Positions 52,979 through 61,839 of a DNA stretch of 64,000 nt are shown here, in pieces. The DNA lies in NCBI GenBank assembly GCA_017417465.1, contig JAFPZD010000160.1, forward strand, positions 1-64,000, in the 5' to 3' direction. The translations under genes and the position numbers were made by a program. The notes beneath the pieces were generated by a model. The model was not told where the DNA came from and did not search any database. It worked only from the letters and a program-made list of their open reading frames with translations. Origin of the DNA: Prevotella sp. GTDB lineage: Bacteria > Bacteroidota > Bacteroidia > Bacteroidales > Bacteroidaceae. How positions within the stretch are numbered: the first letter of the stretch is position 1; each line of letters opens with the position of its first letter.

Positions 52979-54430
52979 ATGGGTGAGACACTGAAAGAAA
53001 AAACATCAAAAGGACTGTTCTGGAGTTCCGTCAACAACGGCACTACTCAGGTCCTCAATCTGTTGTTCGGCATCTTCCTGGCCCGTCGGCTGACAGCAGC
53101 CGACTATGGCATTCTGGCCGTCATCGCCGTCTTTACCCTCATTGCTGGTTGCATACAGGCTGCCGGTTTCTCGCAGGCTCTGGCCAACAAGAAGGACGCC
53201 TCCCATCGTGACTATAACGCGGTATTCTGGTTTAACACCCTGGCAGGATTCTTCCTGTATGCCCTGCTCTTCTGTTGTGCCCCGCTCTTAGCCCTTTTCT
53301 TCCATCAGCCGGTACTGGTCGACGTGTCGCGATTCACGTTTCTTGCTATCCCCATATCGGCTCTGGGCATCATTCCTAACGCCTACCTATGGATTCATCT
53401 GCGCACGAAAGAGTTGGCAGTGGCTAATTTCGTAGCCCTCGTCATCTCAGGAAGCATCGGCCTGTGGATGGCCTATCATGACTATGCCTATTGGAGCTTG
53501 GCCTGCCAGCAGGTCTCTTATATCCTTGTGGCCGATGTCATGAAATACTATTTTACACGGTGGTACCCCACCTTGCCTGTTGATTTTCGGCCCATTCGCT
53601 CCATGTTCAGGTTCTCTGTCAAAGTGCTGGCTACTAACATTCTGACAACAGTCAACCAGAACGTCCTCACTTTTATCTTTGCACGACTGTTCCCGATAAC
53701 GGCCGTCGGCATCTACAACCAAGCCAACAAATGGAACACGATGGGGCATACGCTCATCACGAACACCATGAACCAGGTGGCACAACCTGTGCTGGCCGCC
53801 GTTAATGATGACAAGGAACGGGAATTGCGCGTGTTCCGAAAAATGATTCGTTTTACGGCTTTCCTGGCATTCCCCATCATGCTGGGGCTGGCAACGGTTG
53901 CTCATGAATTCATCATCCTGACCATCACCGAGAAGTGGGCCGCTTCCATCCCACTGCTTCAGATTCTGTGTGTGGGCGGCTCTTTCATGCCTTTTTATAC
54001 CTTATACCAGAACATGGCCATCAGCAACGGGCGTTCTGACATTTACCTGCACTGCTCCGTCATCCAAATCTTGATACAGCTGGCTATCATTGTTGTCTTC
54101 TACCGTTGGGGCATCACAACGATGGTCATTGCCTATAGCGTCAGCAACGCGCTGTTCCTTTTCGTGTGGCATCTCTTTACTCACGAGTTGTGCGGCATAA
54201 GGCTGCGCCAACTACTCAGCGACATCATGCCATTTGCACTCATTGCCCTGACGTCGATGGTTGCCACTTACTGCCTGACGATGCAGATTAAGCCCCTTCT
54301 GGCTTTGCTGGCCACGCGGGTCGTCGTCGCCGGCTGTCTCTACGTTGCTGCCCTGAAACTTCTGCATGCAGAAATCCTGGACGAATGCTTGCAATACGTC
54401 ATGGATAAATACAAGAGAAACAAACACTAA
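52979..54430 (+). CDS. Polysaccharide flippase (Wzx/TuaB-like)
   Basis: 483 residues with about twelve to fourteen hydrophobic segments and the typical start KEKTSKGLFWSSVNNGTTQV. It is a MOP-superfamily exporter of lipid-linked oligosaccharides across the inner membrane. A conserved region near IYNQANKWNTMG fits the TuaB/WzxC branch. It lies 14 bp after the LicD gene. No Wzy-like polymerase or initiating glycosyltransferase is seen in this operon, so the glycan unit may be assembled with genes elsewhere. Confidence 0.93.
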   Translation: MGETLKEKTSKGLFWSSVNNGTTQVLNLLFGIFLARRLTAADYGILAVIAVFTLIAGCIQAAGFSQALANKKDASHRDYNAVFWFNTLAGFFLYALLFCCAPLLALFFHQPVLVDVSRFTFLAIPISALGIIPNAYLWIHLRTKELAVANFVALVISGSIGLWMAYHDYAYWSLACQQVSYILVADVMKYYFTRWYPTLPVDFRPIRSMFRFSVKVLATNILTTVNQNVLTFIFARLFPITAVGIYNQANKWNTMGHTLITNTMNQVAQPVLAAVNDDKERELRVFRKMIRFTAFLAFPIMLGLATVAHEFIILTITEKWAASIPLLQILCVGGSFMPFYTLYQNMAISNGRSDIYLHCSVIQILIQLAIIVVFYRWGITTMVIAYSVSNALFLFVWHLFTHELCGIRLRQLLSDIMPFALIALTSMVATYCLTMQIKPLLALLATRVVVAGCLYVAALKLLHAEILDECLQYVMDKYKRNKH

Positions 54431-54446
54431 CCGAATCAAGCTCTTT

Positions 54447-55508
54447 ATGGAAAAACTACTGACCCTGATTATTCCTACCTATAACATGGAGAAATACCTC
54501 TCCACCTGTCTTGACTCGTTGCTCATCAGTGAGGGGCAGGACCGTCTGGAAGTCCTGGTAATCAATGATGGCAGTAAGGATGCCTCGTCTGCTATTGCCC
54601 ACAGCTACGAGGGTCGCTATCCTGACTGTTTCCGGGTCATTGACAAAGAAAACGGCAACTATGGCTCATGTATCAACCGCGGGCTTAAAGAGGCTGCCGG
54701 AAAATACGTGAAAGTGCTCGATGCCGACGACTTCTTCGACACTGAGGTGCTCTGCACCGTTCTCAGCAAGCTGGGCACCATTGACAGTGACCTGGTGCTG
54801 ACAGACAACATTATTTTTGGCGACAACGATATCAGCAAGAAGGAATACACCTTCCCCTTCCAGCCGGACACAGAACAGCCCTTTGCCGAAATCTGCGACA
54901 AAGACGAGTTCAAGGGGTGTGTACAAATGCACAATGTGATGTATAAGCGGGAGCTGTTCTCGCGTTTTGAGTACCACCAGACGGAAGGCATCTCTTACAC
55001 GGACATGGAGTGGATATTCTGCCCAATGTCATACGTACGGACGTTTACCTATCTGCCTCTGCCTCTCTACCACTATCTCGTAGGAAGGGAAGGCCAGACC
55101 ATCGCTCCACAGCAAATGAAACGCAGTGCCGAGCATCAAGCCGTGCTCTGCAACGACATGCTCAGCCATTTCGCCCTGGCCGATAAATCCGTCACGGCTA
55201 TCAGTCACTATCTGGACTTCCGCTTAACGCGGCAGGTTAAATATCTGTATAGAATTTATCTTGCAGAATTTCCCGACATGGACCTTACGAAAATTGTTGC
55301 TTTTGACAAAAGGCTGAAAGAGTTGCAACCGCAACTTTACCAGACTGTAGGAAATCGCACCATGGGGCCTTTCATCCCTATCAAATACGTTCAATATTGG
55401 CGCAACCACAACTATGCGCCCCAACCCCGATATTTCTACACCATCTTCAACGCCTACAACAAGGCGCTGCTCTTCGCCAAGCGCCTCTTCGGCCTGCATC
55501 ATGTGTAG
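54447..55508 (+). CDS. Glycosyltransferase family 2
   Basis: 353 residues from the ATG at 54447 (MEKLLTLIIPTYNMEKYLST); the upstream frame overlaps the flippase gene. GT-A motifs are VLVINDGSKDASS, NYGSCINRGLKEA and the metal-binding VLDADDFFD. It is the only glycosyltransferase in the operon. Its 3' end overlaps the convergent nadD by 10 bp, so the two transcripts are antisense at their ends. Confidence 0.93.
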   Translation: MEKLLTLIIPTYNMEKYLSTCLDSLLISEGQDRLEVLVINDGSKDASSAIAHSYEGRYPDCFRVIDKENGNYGSCINRGLKEAAGKYVKVLDADDFFDTEVLCTVLSKLGTIDSDLVLTDNIIFGDNDISKKEYTFPFQPDTEQPFAEICDKDEFKGCVQMHNVMYKRELFSRFEYHQTEGISYTDMEWIFCPMSYVRTFTYLPLPLYHYLVGREGQTIAPQQMKRSAEHQAVLCNDMLSHFALADKSVTAISHYLDFRLTRQVKYLYRIYLAEFPDMDLTKIVAFDKRLKELQPQLYQTVGNRTMGPFIPIKYVQYWRNHNYAPQPRYFYTIFNAYNKALLFAKRLFGLHHV

Positions 55509-56065
55509 AGGCGCTGAACCGTCGGCTCTATAATCGTCGGCACCAGTCCGCTGATGCCTTCGCCACGCTTCACCCGTTCGCGCACCATAGTGCTTGATAT
55601 GTCGAGAAGCTCTGCATCGGCTACACTGACATTGGGTGGCAACGACGAGGCGTCGATGTCGTTGTTCCTTCGCGGATAGACTACTATCTGAAAGTTTTTC
55701 ACAATGTCGTCAGCTCGGTACCACTGGCCGAACCGTTCCCAGTTGTCACCTCCTATCAGCAGCACGAACGTCGCATCGGCATAGTCCTCCTTCAGTCGTT
55801 GCAGCGTATGCCAGGTGTACGAGGGCTTGGGCAGGTGCAGTTCGTAGTCAGAGACGACGATGCCGTCCTCACCATACAGCGCAATACGTGCCAGATTGTA
55901 GCGCAGACGGTCGTCTAACAAGTCTTCTGACTGCTTCAGCGGGTTCTGCGGCGACACCATCAGCCACACCTCGTCGAGCCCCGCCCGCTGGCGCAGCTCG
56001 CGGGCCAAGGCTATGTGCCCGCTGTGGATAGGGTTGAAAGAACCCCCGAACAGGCCTATCCGCAT
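55499..56065 (-). CDS. nadD: Nicotinate-nucleotide adenylyltransferase
   Basis: 188 residues. It adenylates nicotinate mononucleotide in NAD synthesis. The motifs GLFGGSFNPIHSGHIALA (with the HxGH signature) and SSTMVRERVKRGE (ISSTxxR) are present. It is the last gene of the run nitroreductase, yicC, gmk, nadD, 17 bp after gmk. Confidence 0.96.
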   Translation of the reverse strand: MRIGLFGGSFNPIHSGHIALARELRQRAGLDEVWLMVSPQNPLKQSEDLLDDRLRYNLARIALYGEDGIVVSDYELHLPKPSYTWHTLQRLKEDYADATFVLLIGGDNWERFGQWYRADDIVKNFQIVVYPRRNNDIDASSLPPNVSVADAELLDISSTMVRERVKRGEGISGLVPTIIEPTVQRLYT

Positions 56066-56082
56066 GGTTGTTGCTCTGGTTC

Positions 56083-56721
56083 TTATTCTGCAGCAAGGAA
56101 CTCCCGGATCAGCCGTAGCGTCTCCTGCTTAGCCACTTCCAGGTCGTCGTTGACCACGATGTGGTCGAACTGCGGGGCAAATGTCAGCTCGTACTCAGCC
56201 TTGGCCAGACGGGCCTCAATGGCCTCCGCCGTATCTGTGCCGCGGCCTTCCAGTCGGCGGCGCAGCTCCTCGACCGACGGTGGCTGGATGAACAGGCTCA
56301 TGGCCCGCTCGCCGTAGAAGCGCTTGATGTTCACGCCGCCCTTCACGTCGACGTCGAACACCACGTTCTGTCCTGCCGCCAGCTGCCGCTCCACCTGTGC
56401 CTTAAGTGTGCCGTAGAAACGGTCCTCGTAGACTTCCTCATACTCCAGAAACTCATCGTTCTCAATGCGTTGGCGGAACTCGTCGGGCGTCAGGAAGAAA
56501 TACTCCACCCCGTTCTGCTCCGTCCCACGTGGCGCACGGCTGGTGCACGAAATGGAGAAATAAAGATTCAGCTCCGGATGCTCAGCCATCAGCCAGTTCA
56601 CAATGGTGCTTTTGCCACTGCCACTGGGGGCAGAAAAGATTATCACCCCCCCTCGGTCCCCCCGAAGGGGGGAAGTGGCTGGCGCATGATTTGAGCATAA
56701 TGTTGTAGGTTGTTTGTCCAT
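56083..56721 (-). CDS. gmk: Guanylate kinase with repeat-derived N-terminal extension
   Basis: 212 residues from the ATG at 56721. It phosphorylates GMP to GDP. The P-loop SAPSGSGKST (about 30-39), SCTSRAPRGTEQNGVEYFF and GVNIKRFYG are normal. The N-terminus is not: about 25 extra residues (MDKQPTTLCSNHAPATSPLR, then GDRGG) precede the usual VIIFSAPSG. They come from the end of a DUF559 relic and a palindromic repeat. The frame stays open further upstream through the relic to a stop near 56850, and a TTG start at 56811 is a less likely alternative. gmk is essential in bacteria generally, so the extended form must be functional unless a start I cannot see is used. Confidence 0.93.
   Translation of the reverse strand: MDKQPTTLCSNHAPATSPLRGDRGGVIIFSAPSGSGKSTIVNWLMAEHPELNLYFSISCTSRAPRGTEQNGVEYFFLTPDEFRQRIENDEFLEYEEVYEDRFYGTLKAQVERQLAAGQNVVFDVDVKGGVNIKRFYGERAMSLFIQPPSVEELRRRLEGRGTDTAEAIEARLAKAEYELTFAPQFDHIVVNDDLEVAKQETLRLIREFLAAE
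56641..56684 (-). repeat. GC-rich palindromic repeat within gmk, right end of the DUF559 relic
   Basis: Reads (minus strand) GCGCCAGCCACTTCCCCCCT, TCGGGGGGACCGAGGGGGG. Its inner end GCGCCAGCC is exactly matched, inverted, by the copy at 56862-56906. Confidence 0.92.
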
Positions 56722-56850
56722 CACTTTTCTTATTTTGCTTATAACATCGTCAATATTACCTAACACTTCCTCATTCGTAAACCGAATGACAGTGAATCCG
56801 TATTGGTTCAAGTATGCAGTACGTTCCTTATCATTCGTCCCATATTGCTA
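56700..56850 (-). pseudogene. Relic of a DUF559 endonuclease gene (C-terminal fragment)
   Basis: The frame that runs into gmk encodes, before the gmk Met, QYGTNDKERTAYLNQYGF and TVIRFTNEEVLGNIDDV. This is the C-terminal third of a DUF559 protein: the intact copy at 1099-1476 has GFTVVRFTNEEVIGDINKV. The catalytic Asp/Glu region is missing and a stop lies directly upstream, so it is a truncated remnant. Palindromic repeats in inverted orientation lie on both sides. Confidence 0.85.
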
Positions 56851-56861
56851 TTAAACACATC

Positions 56862-56906
56862 GCGCCAGCCCCCCTCCCCCTTCGGGGGAGTCGGAGGGGG
56901 TTTTTT
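56862..56906 (+). repeat. GC-rich palindromic repeat after yicC, left end of the DUF559 relic
   Basis: GCGCCAGCCCCCCTCCCCCT, TCGGGGGAGTCGGAGGGGG: an inverted partner of 56641-56684. Its outer end reaches the yicC stop codon. Confidence 0.92.
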
Positions 56907-57780
56907 ACAGGGCATTCAGCACCTGCTCCTTGATCTGCTCCAGCTCATCCTTCATCTGTACGACGAGGTTCTGCATCTCGGCGAGGTTCGACTTCGATCC
57001 CGTGGTGTTTATCTCACGGCCCATCTCCTGGGCGATGAAGCCAAGCTTCTTGCCCTGGCCGTGGCCGTCGCGCATGGTTTCGCGGAAGTACTTCAGGTGG
57101 TTGGTCAGGCGCTGCTTCTCCTCGCTGATGTCGAGCTTCTCAATATAGTAGAAGAGCTCCTGCTCCAAGCGGTTCTTGTCGTACTCCACACCGGGAATCT
57201 GCTGCAGGCCATCGACGATGCGCTGGCGGATCTTCTCCACACGCTGCTTCTCGTAAGGCTCAATCTCGGCCAACAGCCGCTCGATGTTGTCGATCTTCTC
57301 AGTGAACTTCTTCTCAAGTGCGGCACCCTCCTGACGACGGAACGCCACGAGGGCCTCAATAGCCTGTTCCACAGCTTGCTGTGCGGCAGCCCACTCTTCA
57401 TCGCTGAGCTCTTCCTGGTCGGTACGTGTCAGCACGTCGGGCATGCGCATCAGTGTCGTCATCCAGTCGTCGGGCTCGGGAATGCCCACACGCTGCGACA
57501 GCTCTTTCAGCTGCAGGTAGTAGTTCTCTACGAGTGCAGCATTGACAGGCGTAGCGTCGACGCCCGTCTCCTTCTCTATCCACAGGCTGAAGTCAGTCTT
57601 GCCACGCTCCAGGGCCTGGCTGATCATCTGCCGTATTATCATCTCCTTCTCGCGGTAGAGTGGAGCGATGCGTGTCTGCAGGTCGAGCTGCTTAGAGTTC
57701 AGCGACTTAATCTCGGCGTGTATCTTCTTGTCCTTGTATGCTACGACGGCCTGGCCGTAGCCCGTCATTGATTGTATCAT
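56905..57780 (-). CDS. yicC: YicC/YloC-family endoribonuclease
   Basis: 291 residues of the YicC/YloC family, RNases implicated in small-RNA and mRNA decay. It begins MIQSMTGYGQAVVAYKDKKI, has the EIKSLNSKQLDLQTR segment and a C-terminal GKKLGFIAQEMGREINTTGS motif typical of the family. The pairing of yicC with gmk is common in bacteria. The start overlaps the nitroreductase stop by four bases. Confidence 0.95.
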   Translation of the reverse strand: MIQSMTGYGQAVVAYKDKKIHAEIKSLNSKQLDLQTRIAPLYREKEMIIRQMISQALERGKTDFSLWIEKETGVDATPVNAALVENYYLQLKELSQRVGIPEPDDWMTTLMRMPDVLTRTDQEELSDEEWAAAQQAVEQAIEALVAFRRQEGAALEKKFTEKIDNIERLLAEIEPYEKQRVEKIRQRIVDGLQQIPGVEYDKNRLEQELFYYIEKLDISEEKQRLTNHLKYFRETMRDGHGQGKKLGFIAQEMGREINTTGSKSNLAEMQNLVVQMKDELEQIKEQVLNAL

Positions 57781-58448
57781 TTCGACGTACCAAATTTGTT
57801 ATACGACACGTTTTCTGGCTTCCACTTATCCTTCGGCGTAGGCTGCTCGGCGGGATGGCCGACAATGACGATGCAGAGGGGAACGACGGTTTCAGGCATG
57901 CCAAGCACCTGCTGGATGTGCTTGTAGCGCTCGTCCATCGGGTAGGCACCCGTCCAAACGGCACCAAGCCCCATGGCATGGGCTGCCAGCAGCAGGTTCT
58001 CGGTGGCTGCCGACGTGTCCTGAATCCAGTATTCCTGTGCCTTGCCCTGAAGGGCCTTGCTCATGTCACCGCAAACGACGATGGCTAGCGGGGCGTTGCG
58101 GAGCATGTCGCCGCCACGACCTTTTCCGGCCAAATTGTCGAGCATGGCCTTGTCGTCGACGACGACGAAATGCCACGGCTGCTTGTTCACGGCTGTGGGA
58201 GCGGCCATGGCGGCACGCAGCAGCTTCTCCACGCAGCAGGGCTTCACCTTCTCGTCGGTGAACTTACGCACGGAGGTGCGGGTCATGATAACCTCCAGGG
58301 CGTCCTTCTTGTTCTGGCCGCAGGCCATCTGCCCGCCGGCGCACTCCTTCTTCTCGGCCTCGCCCTTCTGTTCGCAGCAGCCTTGGGCGAAGGTGGCACC
58401 CGTGCCCACTGTGAGCAGCAGTGCCATTGCGATGATTTGCTTTTTCAT
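57777..58448 (-). CDS. Exported nitroreductase-family protein
   Basis: 223 residues. The FMN-binding nitroreductase fold is shown by TRTSVRKFTDEKV, AMAAPTAVNKQPWHFVVVDD and GLGAVWTGAYP. Unlike most of the family it has an N-terminal signal peptide (MKKQIIAMALLLTVGTGATF) followed by a Cys-rich segment (GCCEQKGEAEKKECAGGQMA plus C), so it is probably periplasmic or membrane-anchored. The GCC after FAQ could also be read as a poor lipobox. It is the first gene of the unit ending with nadD. Confidence 0.9.
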   Translation of the reverse strand: MKKQIIAMALLLTVGTGATFAQGCCEQKGEAEKKECAGGQMACGQNKKDALEVIMTRTSVRKFTDEKVKPCCVEKLLRAAMAAPTAVNKQPWHFVVVDDKAMLDNLAGKGRGGDMLRNAPLAIVVCGDMSKALQGKAQEYWIQDTSAATENLLLAAHAMGLGAVWTGAYPMDERYKHIQQVLGMPETVVPLCIVIVGHPAEQPTPKDKWKPENVSYNKFGTSK

Positions 58449-58484
58449 TGTTGTTACTTGCTAAGAATGATTGCTTTGTGCGTG

Positions 58485-58492
58485 CAAAGGTA
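58485..58492 (-). promoter_or_regulatory. -7 element for the nitroreductase-yicC-gmk-nadD unit
   Basis: Minus-strand TACCTTTG, about 37 bp before the start at 58448; the upstream element is weak. Confidence 0.55.
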
Positions 58493-58576
58493 CGAAAAAA
58501 GTATGAAACCACGTTACTTTTTTCCTTTTATTAAGTTTTGGGGTGGCAGCAGCTCCGGTGGCCCCCAAAGATTGCT

Positions 58577-58708
58577 CCGAGAAGTCTGGGAGTTTCCTCG
58601 GAGAAGTCTGTAGGTTTCCTCGGAGAAGTGTGGAGGTCTCCTCGGAGAAGTCTGTGAGTTTCTTCGGAGAAGTCTGGGAGTCTCCTCAGAGCGGACTGTA
58701 ACGAGAAT
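58577..58708. repeat. 22-bp tandem repeat array
   Basis: Units CGGAGAAGTCTGTGAGTTTC plus CT start at 58577, 58599, 58621, 58643, 58665 and 58687 with drift. It fills most of the 334-bp gap between the nitroreductase and the next secreted protein. Confidence 0.92.
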
Positions 58709-58744
58709 CCCCCGCAGCAACTGCTTTTCCAGTCGCTGCGGGGG
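58709..58744 (-). terminator. Terminator of the secreted-protein unit
   Basis: CCCCCGCAGC pairs with GCTGCGGGGG around a 16-base loop, 38 bp past the stop of the gene ending at 58783. Confidence 0.75.
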
Positions 58745-58782
58745 AAATCAATAAGGGTTGTGTGAATGGTTGCAGTGAGCGT

Positions 58783-61700
58783 TTACTTCACAACCACCTT
58801 CTTGCTACCAACGATGTTGACGCCCCGCTGGGTGTTATTGAGGCGCTGACCGGAGGTGTTGTAGACGGTCTTCTTCTGGACGTTAGCCCGCACGCCGCTG
58901 ATGTCGGTGGTAGTGTTCTCTGTTACTTCGAGCAGCCAGCCTTCCTTGACGTTCGTGCCGGGCTGGCTCCAGAAGGCTACGATGTCGTAGGCACTGCCGG
59001 CCTTGAGTGTGAGGTTCGAGCCGGCCTCGCCCTCGACGACGCTTTCTGCGGCATCACCTTCGATGGTGACGAACTCGCCTGAGCCGATCCACTCTGTGCC
59101 GTTGACTACAATCTTGAACTCCTGGTCTTCAGTAGTTTCCTTGAGGTTGACGGTGGTCTGGTAAGCCATGTCGTTGTATTCGGTGACGGTCATCTCGGTG
59201 CCACTCCAGTCGTTCCAGCTGCCGTTGATGGTGACGCTGGTGATTTCGGGATAGACACTGTAGGTCTTGCCGTTGACGAACACGAGGTCGGCAGTCTGTG
59301 CTGCGTCTTCGCCGCTCTCGCCGTTGCTCCAGATGATGTACTGGGGCTGGTGCTCGGAGGTGAAGTTGTAGGTCCAGGTGCGGTTGAAGAAGCCGCCTGT
59401 AGCCTCGACGGGTGTGCCGGGCCATGCGCCGCTGGGCTCTGCGATGACGTTGCCGTCGCCGTCCTCAATCCATGTGTAGGCATAGACGGTTCCCCAGCGC
59501 TCCTCGTTCTTGAAGCTCACCTGGAAGGGTCGCTCGACGGTGAGGGTAAGGGTGTTGGCAACAATGTCGGCAGTGAACACGAGTGAGTAGTCGCCGGTCT
59601 CGGCGGGCGTCCAGGTCTGATTGCCCTCGGCGGGCAGCTGGTAGCCGTCCCAGTTGGCGTTGGCACGGAGCTTGTACTCGTAGCCCTCGGCGGGCACCTC
59701 GTCGACGGTGACGTTGAGGGTGGCGGTGTAGATGTTCTTGTTGTCAGCATCCTGCTCCATGAAGAGGTCGTCGTCCCAGGTCAGGCCGGGGATGGTGCCG
59801 ACGATGCCGTAGAGCGTGCCGTCGATCTTGAGATTCTTGAACTGCACCTGACCCTTCGACTGGCGGTTGATGTAGAGGCGCACCTTGGCCTTCTGGCCGG
59901 CATAGTCGCTGAAGTTGACCTTGAAGGAGTAGAACTCGCCGTTCTTCCAGATGGCGTTGCCCTCGCCGTCATCGCCGGGCATGTTGTCCTTGGTGATGGC
60001 GATGATGTCCTTATACTCCACGCCGTCGGTGGTCACCTGAATGGCCACCTTGTCGCCCTCCTGCATTGTCCAGTCGGTGGGGAAGCGGACGGGAATCTCG
60101 GTAGCTGCTATATCGACGCTGAGCCAGTTGCTGCCCTCGTCGAGATAGATGTCGTGAGTCTCACGCCAGCATTCGGCGGGAGCCTCTGCCGAAGCAGCGT
60201 TCACCTGGTTGTAGAAGTAGCCATAGCGCTCGTTCTGCGACCATACGCCGGCATCTTCATCGTTCTGGCTCCATCCGAAGGGCGTCTCGCCGATGGGTGC
60301 TCCGTCGAGGTCGAAGGCCCAGGGCAGCTCAGCAGCTGTCACGGTGTTCGCGTCGAGATACTCTGACGAGTAGCCGCCGTTGCCGTCGGTGCTCCAAGCA
60401 CGGAAGAAGTAGGGTGTGCCAACAGTCAAGTCCCCAACGCCGACGGCGTCGACCGACGGACCGACGTAGATGACCTTGCCGCCGCCCTCAATCTCCTGAC
60501 CAACCTCGTAGTTGCCGGTCGGTGTGCCGAAGGCACCGTAGGTCAAGATCTGGTCGTAAGGATTCTTGGCTACCACGTCGGTCATGGCGATGACCATCTG
60601 TGCGCCGCTGTCCTCAGCCTTCAGGGTGATGTTGGTTTTGTCGACGAAGGTGACGGCGAGGTTAGCGGGAGCGGCGGGCTTCATGGCGACGGTGGCCTTT
60701 TCGGAAACGGGGCCGTAGAGCGGGCCGTTCATACAGAGCGAGTTGTAAGCGACGACGAAGATGTTCCACGTGCCCTGAGACATGTCGTTGGGTCCGTAGA
60801 ACTCGCCGCGGTCGACGTTGGCGATGACGCGGGCGTTGCCAATCTCGTCGCCTACGGCATACTTGGTCTTGTCGGCGGGCTTCTCGGTCAGCTCATCGTC
60901 GGTGGTGGCCAGCACGAGGTAGTGGTCGGCGGTGACGGCTTCGAACGTGCCGCTGATCTGCGTGGTGGTGGAGGTCAGCTCAATGGTCGACGGAGCCAGC
61001 AGCGGAGCCGAGCAGGGCTCGGGAGCCACGAATGTGTAGACGGTGCCGTCCTGCGGATAGGCGGTGGCAGTGTAGCTGATGGTCTGGTCCTGAGCGGTGT
61101 AGTCGGTGCCTTCAAAGTTGCGTACCATCAGGCGGTCGCTAGCGTCGCCGAGGATACCGATGCGCATGAAGTTGTAGTTGCCGGGAGCGACATCGTCGTA
61201 GGGCTTGAAGCCGCTGACCTTGATCTCGATGTTGCCGTTGTTCTCATAGAGGCGGACGATGACGGTGGCCTTGGCGCAGACGTCCTGCTCCCAGTTGTTG
61301 TTGGTGCGGACGCCCACATTCTTCCACTGCACGGCCAGTGCGCGGGAACCCTCGGTGCCCTCCGTCCAGTAGCTGATCTCGGAGTCGTCGTAGCCATAGA
61401 AGCCGTTGCGCATCACGAGTCCGACGACGTCGTGGGCATCAGCGTTATTGAACAGATTGCCTTGCAACGTGTGCACGCTGGTGGTGACGGTCTCGTCGGG
61501 GAAGAGCTGGATGAAGCCGTCGGAGCCGATGACGAAGTACTTCATCTGCTGGCTGTTGTAGCCGAAGTCGAAGCCGATGGGGAAGGCGGTGACATCCTCG
61601 GCGGCGTTGAAGTTCAGGTTGCCGTCGTTGTCGAGCAGCAACTTCGAGAAGTCGGTGCCCGTGGTGCCTTGCAGGTCAATCACGGTGGGTGTGCCCGGAG

Positions 61701-61797
61701 CGCCCTCCACGCGGGTCTGCACCGAGTAGGCAATCATCTGTGCCGATGCGCTTAGCACGGCGAAGAATACCATTGCTAAGAAAGTTAGTCTTTTCAT
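58783..61797 (-). CDS. Secreted multidomain protein with CBM26-like starch-binding module
   Basis: 1004 residues, signal peptide MKRLTFLAMVFFAVLSASAQ. The N-terminal half is beta-rich with fibronectin-like modules (for example LTVGTPYFFRAWSTDGNGG). A module near 680-770 resembles SusE/SusF starch-binding folds (YEYKLRANANWDGYQLPAEG). The region around 775-870 (VYAYTWIEDGDGNVIAEPSG then AWPGTP, PQYIIWSNGE) fits CBM26. The C-terminus (VYNTSGQRLNNTQRGVNIV then GSKKVVVK) is sorting-domain-like. It is probably a cell-surface glycan-binding protein; starch as ligand is inferred from the CBM resemblance. Confidence 0.82.
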   Translation of the reverse strand: MKRLTFLAMVFFAVLSASAQMIAYSVQTRVEGAPGTPTVIDLQGTTGTDFSKLLLDNDGNLNFNAAEDVTAFPIGFDFGYNSQQMKYFVIGSDGFIQLFPDETVTTSVHTLQGNLFNNADAHDVVGLVMRNGFYGYDDSEISYWTEGTEGSRALAVQWKNVGVRTNNNWEQDVCAKATVIVRLYENNGNIEIKVSGFKPYDDVAPGNYNFMRIGILGDASDRLMVRNFEGTDYTAQDQTISYTATAYPQDGTVYTFVAPEPCSAPLLAPSTIELTSTTTQISGTFEAVTADHYLVLATTDDELTEKPADKTKYAVGDEIGNARVIANVDRGEFYGPNDMSQGTWNIFVVAYNSLCMNGPLYGPVSEKATVAMKPAAPANLAVTFVDKTNITLKAEDSGAQMVIAMTDVVAKNPYDQILTYGAFGTPTGNYEVGQEIEGGGKVIYVGPSVDAVGVGDLTVGTPYFFRAWSTDGNGGYSSEYLDANTVTAAELPWAFDLDGAPIGETPFGWSQNDEDAGVWSQNERYGYFYNQVNAASAEAPAECWRETHDIYLDEGSNWLSVDIAATEIPVRFPTDWTMQEGDKVAIQVTTDGVEYKDIIAITKDNMPGDDGEGNAIWKNGEFYSFKVNFSDYAGQKAKVRLYINRQSKGQVQFKNLKIDGTLYGIVGTIPGLTWDDDLFMEQDADNKNIYTATLNVTVDEVPAEGYEYKLRANANWDGYQLPAEGNQTWTPAETGDYSLVFTADIVANTLTLTVERPFQVSFKNEERWGTVYAYTWIEDGDGNVIAEPSGAWPGTPVEATGGFFNRTWTYNFTSEHQPQYIIWSNGESGEDAAQTADLVFVNGKTYSVYPEITSVTINGSWNDWSGTEMTVTEYNDMAYQTTVNLKETTEDQEFKIVVNGTEWIGSGEFVTIEGDAAESVVEGEAGSNLTLKAGSAYDIVAFWSQPGTNVKEGWLLEVTENTTTDISGVRANVQKKTVYNTSGQRLNNTQRGVNIVGSKKVVVK

Positions 61798-61839
61798 AAG
61801 CGTTGTTGTTTGTTAGTTAATAATATGGGAACTGTATTC

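Noticed and set aside
56083..56811. Gmk fused to a functional DUF559 domain
   Set aside because: Only the C-terminal third of DUF559 is in frame and the catalytic residues are missing, so it is a relic leading into gmk and not a working fusion.
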